From positions 2,542,001 through 2,606,000 of the forward strand of contig OY970201.1 in assembly GCA_963708245.1 (NCBI GenBank): 64,000 bases of DNA, given 5' to 3'. The stretch is from CAVYXK01 sp963708245. Lineage in GTDB: Bacteria; Pseudomonadota; Alphaproteobacteria; Acetobacterales; Acetobacteraceae. Every line of letters begins with the position of its first letter. Within the stretch, counting starts at the first letter, position 1. Positions 61,360 through 64,000 of this stretch are shown one piece after another. The notes below the pieces were generated by a model. The model saw nothing but the letters and a program-made list of their open reading frames with translations, ran no database searches and was not told the DNA's origin. The position numbers were made by a program, and so were the translations under genes.

Positions 61360-63675
61360 ATGGCAAGATATGACTACGCGTCTTTGTCGCCTCAAGATTT
61401 CGAAGAACTATCGAGAGACCTACTACAGGCGGAGTGGGGTGTTGCGCTTGAGGCATTCAAGACGGGCCGTGATAGCGGCATTGACCTTCGTCATGCGCCG
61501 GCGGACGGCGGAAAAACAATTATCCAGTGCAAACACTACGTTGGGTCGGGTTACGGAAAACTTCTTAGCCACCTGCGGGACATTGAACGCCCGAAGGTCG
61601 AGCGGCTGCGGCCCAGTCGCTATGTTGTGGTCACATCGGTTGCACTAACGCCCGGCAACAAGGATGAACTATGCGAAGTCTTGAAGCCTTTCGTGATCGC
61701 GACTTCAGACATCATTGGTTCAAACGATATCGAGGGACTTCTCGCCAGGCATCCGGAAGTTGAGCGCGCCAACTTCAAACTCTGGCTGACAAGTACCAGC
61801 GTTATCGAGCGGGTCCTTCATAACGCAGAGATATGTCACACAGAATTTCATGTTGCTCGTATTCGTCACAAGCTACCTTTATTTGTGCAAACTCGTGCGC
61901 TGCTGCGCGCCCAGAAGATTTTGGATGACAACCGACTTGTCGTTGTCTCGGGTGCTCCCGGTATCGGGAAAACGACGCTCGCCGACATCCTACTCTATAC
62001 GCACTTGGAGCAAGGATTCGAGCCTATCGTAATTCAGGCTGAAATCGATGACGGGCGAAAATTATATAAATCCGGTGCGAGGCAAATATTCTACTACGAT
62101 GATTTTTTAGGTCAGACATTTCTGCGGGACCGGCCAGAGTACCTGGGTAGGAACCAGGACGCTGCCCTCGTCGATTTCATGCAGATGATACGGGGATCCG
62201 AGCACGCGCGTTTCATACTGACTACCAGAGAGCACATTCTGCGGTCAGCACTACAGGCCTCTGAGAGACTGTCTCATAGTTTCTTGACGGAGTACAAATG
62301 CATGATTGAGCTGGGAGACTACGCTTTCGGTGACAAAGCGCGCATACTCTACAATCACCTGTACTTCAGTGAGCTTTCTCTGCCATACAAAGAGGCGGTC
62401 TTAAGGGACGATTTCTTCCTACGCATCATTAAGCACAAGCACTTCAATCCTCGGCTCATCGAGTGGCTCTCAACTCAGGCACGGCTGCGTGATGTAGAGC
62501 CGGACGCCTATCAGGCCCACGTCTCGGCGCTTTTGGACAATCCCGAGGCGATCTGGAATCACGCTTTTCACAACCAGATTTCCGACGCTGCTCGATCCGT
62601 TCTGCTCAGTTTCTATACGCTCAGCGACTGGGGGGCCCAGCTTGTCGATCTTGAAACAGCCTTCAGGTCACTTCATCGGCACAGCGCAGCAAAATATCAC
62701 CGCCACATAGCGGCTGAGGATTTTCGCAGTGCCCTGCAAGAATTGGACGGAGCCTTCCTGACTTACCGCGACGGTGCCGCGCAGTATCTGAACCCATCAG
62801 TGCGTGAGTTTGTCGGCGGGGTCATTTCCTCTGCTCACGAGATCGGTGAAGACCTTATGATTTCGGCAACCCGCTTCAAACAGGTTGCTAAACTTTGGCA
62901 ACTGTCTTCGGCTCACCCGACCAGCGAGTTAAGATCGCACTTAACGTCGAGCGTTGATCTCACCTGCGATGCGATATCACGGCTCTCGTCCCGGCCCTCG
63001 ACCCGCCAGACGAAAGGATCAGACGGCTCTGTATGGATAACCTATATTGACATGGATGAGGAACGTCAGATCGGTTTCTTGGCGGATCTATCAGGCGAGT
63101 TGCAATCGGAGCCCTTGGCTTTGTTGGCTATACGGTCAGCAGAGAAGCTGGTTTTGCAACTAGGGCACCATGTTCCGGACTTTGCGGACCTCCTTGGGCT
63201 CCTGAAGAACATTGCCGAAAACGAGTGGCTGGCGGCGCGTGATGGTAAAGCTGTTTACCGCAAGCTTCTTGACCGGATGTTAGAGAACATCTGCTTCGCA
63301 AATGCGAACGACTGGCTTGAGATTCTTGACTTTACAAATAGCGCGAAGGAATGGCTCGATACCGATGAGGCCTTGCTAAAGGAGGAACTTGAGAACTACC
63401 GCAAACGCGGGGTGGGCGAAGATAGGTCCAATTGCACGACGTTGGGTGAAATGAACGAACTTAGAGAAGCGCTGGACCAGCTTCGGAATAAATACGGCCT
63501 CGATCTTGGCGGCGATATCGAGAGGTTGGAACGGGAGATAGCGGAGCGCGAGGAGGGCCATGATCGGCTCGAAGGAGGGAGTGGTCGCGGCGCCGGTTCA
63601 ACTCCGACTGCTAGCCATGTCGTGACAGACGATGCGGTTCGGCAAATGTTTGGCACGCTCGCCGAGAGCCGCTGA
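61360..63675 (+). CDS. Mrr-like nuclease fused to an nSTAND ATPase
   Basis: A 771-residue predicted defence effector. Residues 1-115 form an Mrr-type restriction endonuclease domain (YASLSPQDFEELSRDLL, G-x-D-x-GID with D42, then Q56-C-K58 in IIQCKHY). The ATPase follows: Walker A GAPGIGKT at 198-205, Walker B RQIFYYDDFLGQ with D247/D248 and sensor RFILTTREHIL. This matches the nSTAND3 class. The C-terminal 350 residues are helical and would sense the trigger. Codon use is markedly less GC-rich than the core genes. No partner gene follows. A role in phage-triggered DNA cleavage is inferred. Confidence 0.82.
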   Translation: MARYDYASLSPQDFEELSRDLLQAEWGVALEAFKTGRDSGIDLRHAPADGGKTIIQCKHYVGSGYGKLLSHLRDIERPKVERLRPSRYVVVTSVALTPGNKDELCEVLKPFVIATSDIIGSNDIEGLLARHPEVERANFKLWLTSTSVIERVLHNAEICHTEFHVARIRHKLPLFVQTRALLRAQKILDDNRLVVVSGAPGIGKTTLADILLYTHLEQGFEPIVIQAEIDDGRKLYKSGARQIFYYDDFLGQTFLRDRPEYLGRNQDAALVDFMQMIRGSEHARFILTTREHILRSALQASERLSHSFLTEYKCMIELGDYAFGDKARILYNHLYFSELSLPYKEAVLRDDFFLRIIKHKHFNPRLIEWLSTQARLRDVEPDAYQAHVSALLDNPEAIWNHAFHNQISDAARSVLLSFYTLSDWGAQLVDLETAFRSLHRHSAAKYHRHIAAEDFRSALQELDGAFLTYRDGAAQYLNPSVREFVGGVISSAHEIGEDLMISATRFKQVAKLWQLSSAHPTSELRSHLTSSVDLTCDAISRLSSRPSTRQTKGSDGSVWITYIDMDEERQIGFLADLSGELQSEPLALLAIRSAEKLVLQLGHHVPDFADLLGLLKNIAENEWLAARDGKAVYRKLLDRMLENICFANANDWLEILDFTNSAKEWLDTDEALLKEELENYRKRGVGEDRSNCTTLGEMNELREALDQLRNKYGLDLGGDIERLEREIAEREEGHDRLEGGSGRGAGSTPTASHVVTDDAVRQMFGTLAESR

Positions 63676-63889
63676 GGGGGAGCTCCGCTATCCCTCGCCA
63701 GACCGTAGATCACACCCGGTCGGGAAAACCCGCGAGCGGCCGGTTTGACACATCCGACGAATGTCGGGGACCGTGCAGCACGATGTGGGACTGGATGCCC
63801 GGCACCCTCACTCGGGTCGCTTCGCGAACGCTCCCCCGGTCCAAGCCCGAGGGCAGGCTCCCTCCCGCAGCACGGGAGAGGCAGTCAGC
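63676..63889. other. Short gap after the nSTAND gene; no gene seen
   Basis: About 210 bases without a supported reading frame. No clear terminator hairpin follows the nSTAND stop. The sequence returns to high GC, so the right edge of the transferred segment probably lies here. Confidence 0.4.
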
Positions 63890-64000
63890 TCACTCCGAAG
63901 CCTGGTGGCTGAGCGCGACCGCCTCTATCGGGGTCAGGTCGTCGTCGAACGACCACCCCTCAGCAGACGCACCGGCAAGCGATTGGATCCGCTCCTCGTC
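63890..64000 (-). CDS. C-terminal end of an unidentified protein (partial)
   Basis: A minus-strand frame enters from the right edge and ends at a TGA at 63890. The 36 visible residues end LTPIEAVALSHQASE and contain AEGWSFDDDLTP. The stretch is acidic and looks like genuine coding sequence. The window cuts the gene, so no function can be given. Confidence 0.4.
   Translation of the reverse strand, partial: DEERIQSLAGASAEGWSFDDDLTPIEAVALSHQASE

Overview
The window looks like a chromosomal segment of a GC-rich alphaproteobacterium. An Acetobacteraceae-like (Rhodospirillales) host is my best guess. Supporting features are a candidate alphaproteobacterial LexA box (GTTC-N7-GTTC), a PEP-CTERM protein, a PQQ-dehydrogenase-like propeller, Tat-exported solute-binding proteins and the strongly G/C-ending codons of the housekeeping genes. 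No rRNA, tRNA or CRISPR array was recognised.

Layout. (1) 1-13.3 kb is an accessory island. It holds a group II intron with a frameshifted maturase; a very large nuclease-STAND ATPase (Cap4/Avs3-like, apparently split by a 1-nt frameshift) with a small partner gene overlapping its 3' end; an IS1595-like transposase with a tiny convergent companion gene; and a hypothetical gene cut by a complete IS256-family element with a 9-bp target duplication. (2) 13.3-31 kb holds a Gly/Trp-rich exported protein, a phnDEC-type ABC operon, an amidase, a propeller protein, a PEP-CTERM protein, two MFS transporters, an arginase-family protein, and small enzymes (cupin, GNAT, luciferase-like monooxygenase, carboxymuconolactone decarboxylase-like, metallo-beta-lactamase fold). 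(3) 31-38.6 kb is a redox block: hemF, cytochrome b and c1 (no Rieske gene beside them), a soluble cytochrome c diverging from a monoheme porin-like cytochrome, and mtnP. (4) 38.5-51 kb holds a TauD-family dioxygenase broken by a 93-bp MITE-like element, an M28 peptidase, a five-gene family-5 ABC transporter whose binding protein appears circularly permuted, then threonine aldolase, a uronate-dehydrogenase-like SDR, an aldo/keto reductase and an enolase-superfamily dehydratase, possibly a sugar-acid or amino-acid uptake and catabolism region. (5) 51-58.8 kb holds a GAF histidine kinase preceded by five perfect 18-bp repeats, acyl-CoA dehydrogenase, msrA, small DUF proteins and an SDR-hisD-like pair. 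(6) 58.8-64 kb is a second accessory stretch: an orphan ParD antitoxin, a GNAT protein, a serine recombinase and an Mrr-nSTAND ATPase.

The main points are the two nuclease-STAND genes, which are predicted anti-phage effectors, and the many genes caught in decay. Six loci can be rebuilt by reversing one event. The maturase gains 1 nt, the large STAND gene loses 1 nt and the branched-chain binding protein loses 1 nt. The IS256 element and the MITE each come out with one target copy. The mtnP tail appears to have run into a palindromic repeat. Lengths after repair are multiples of three, which supports these readings, although single-base cases could also be sequencing errors.
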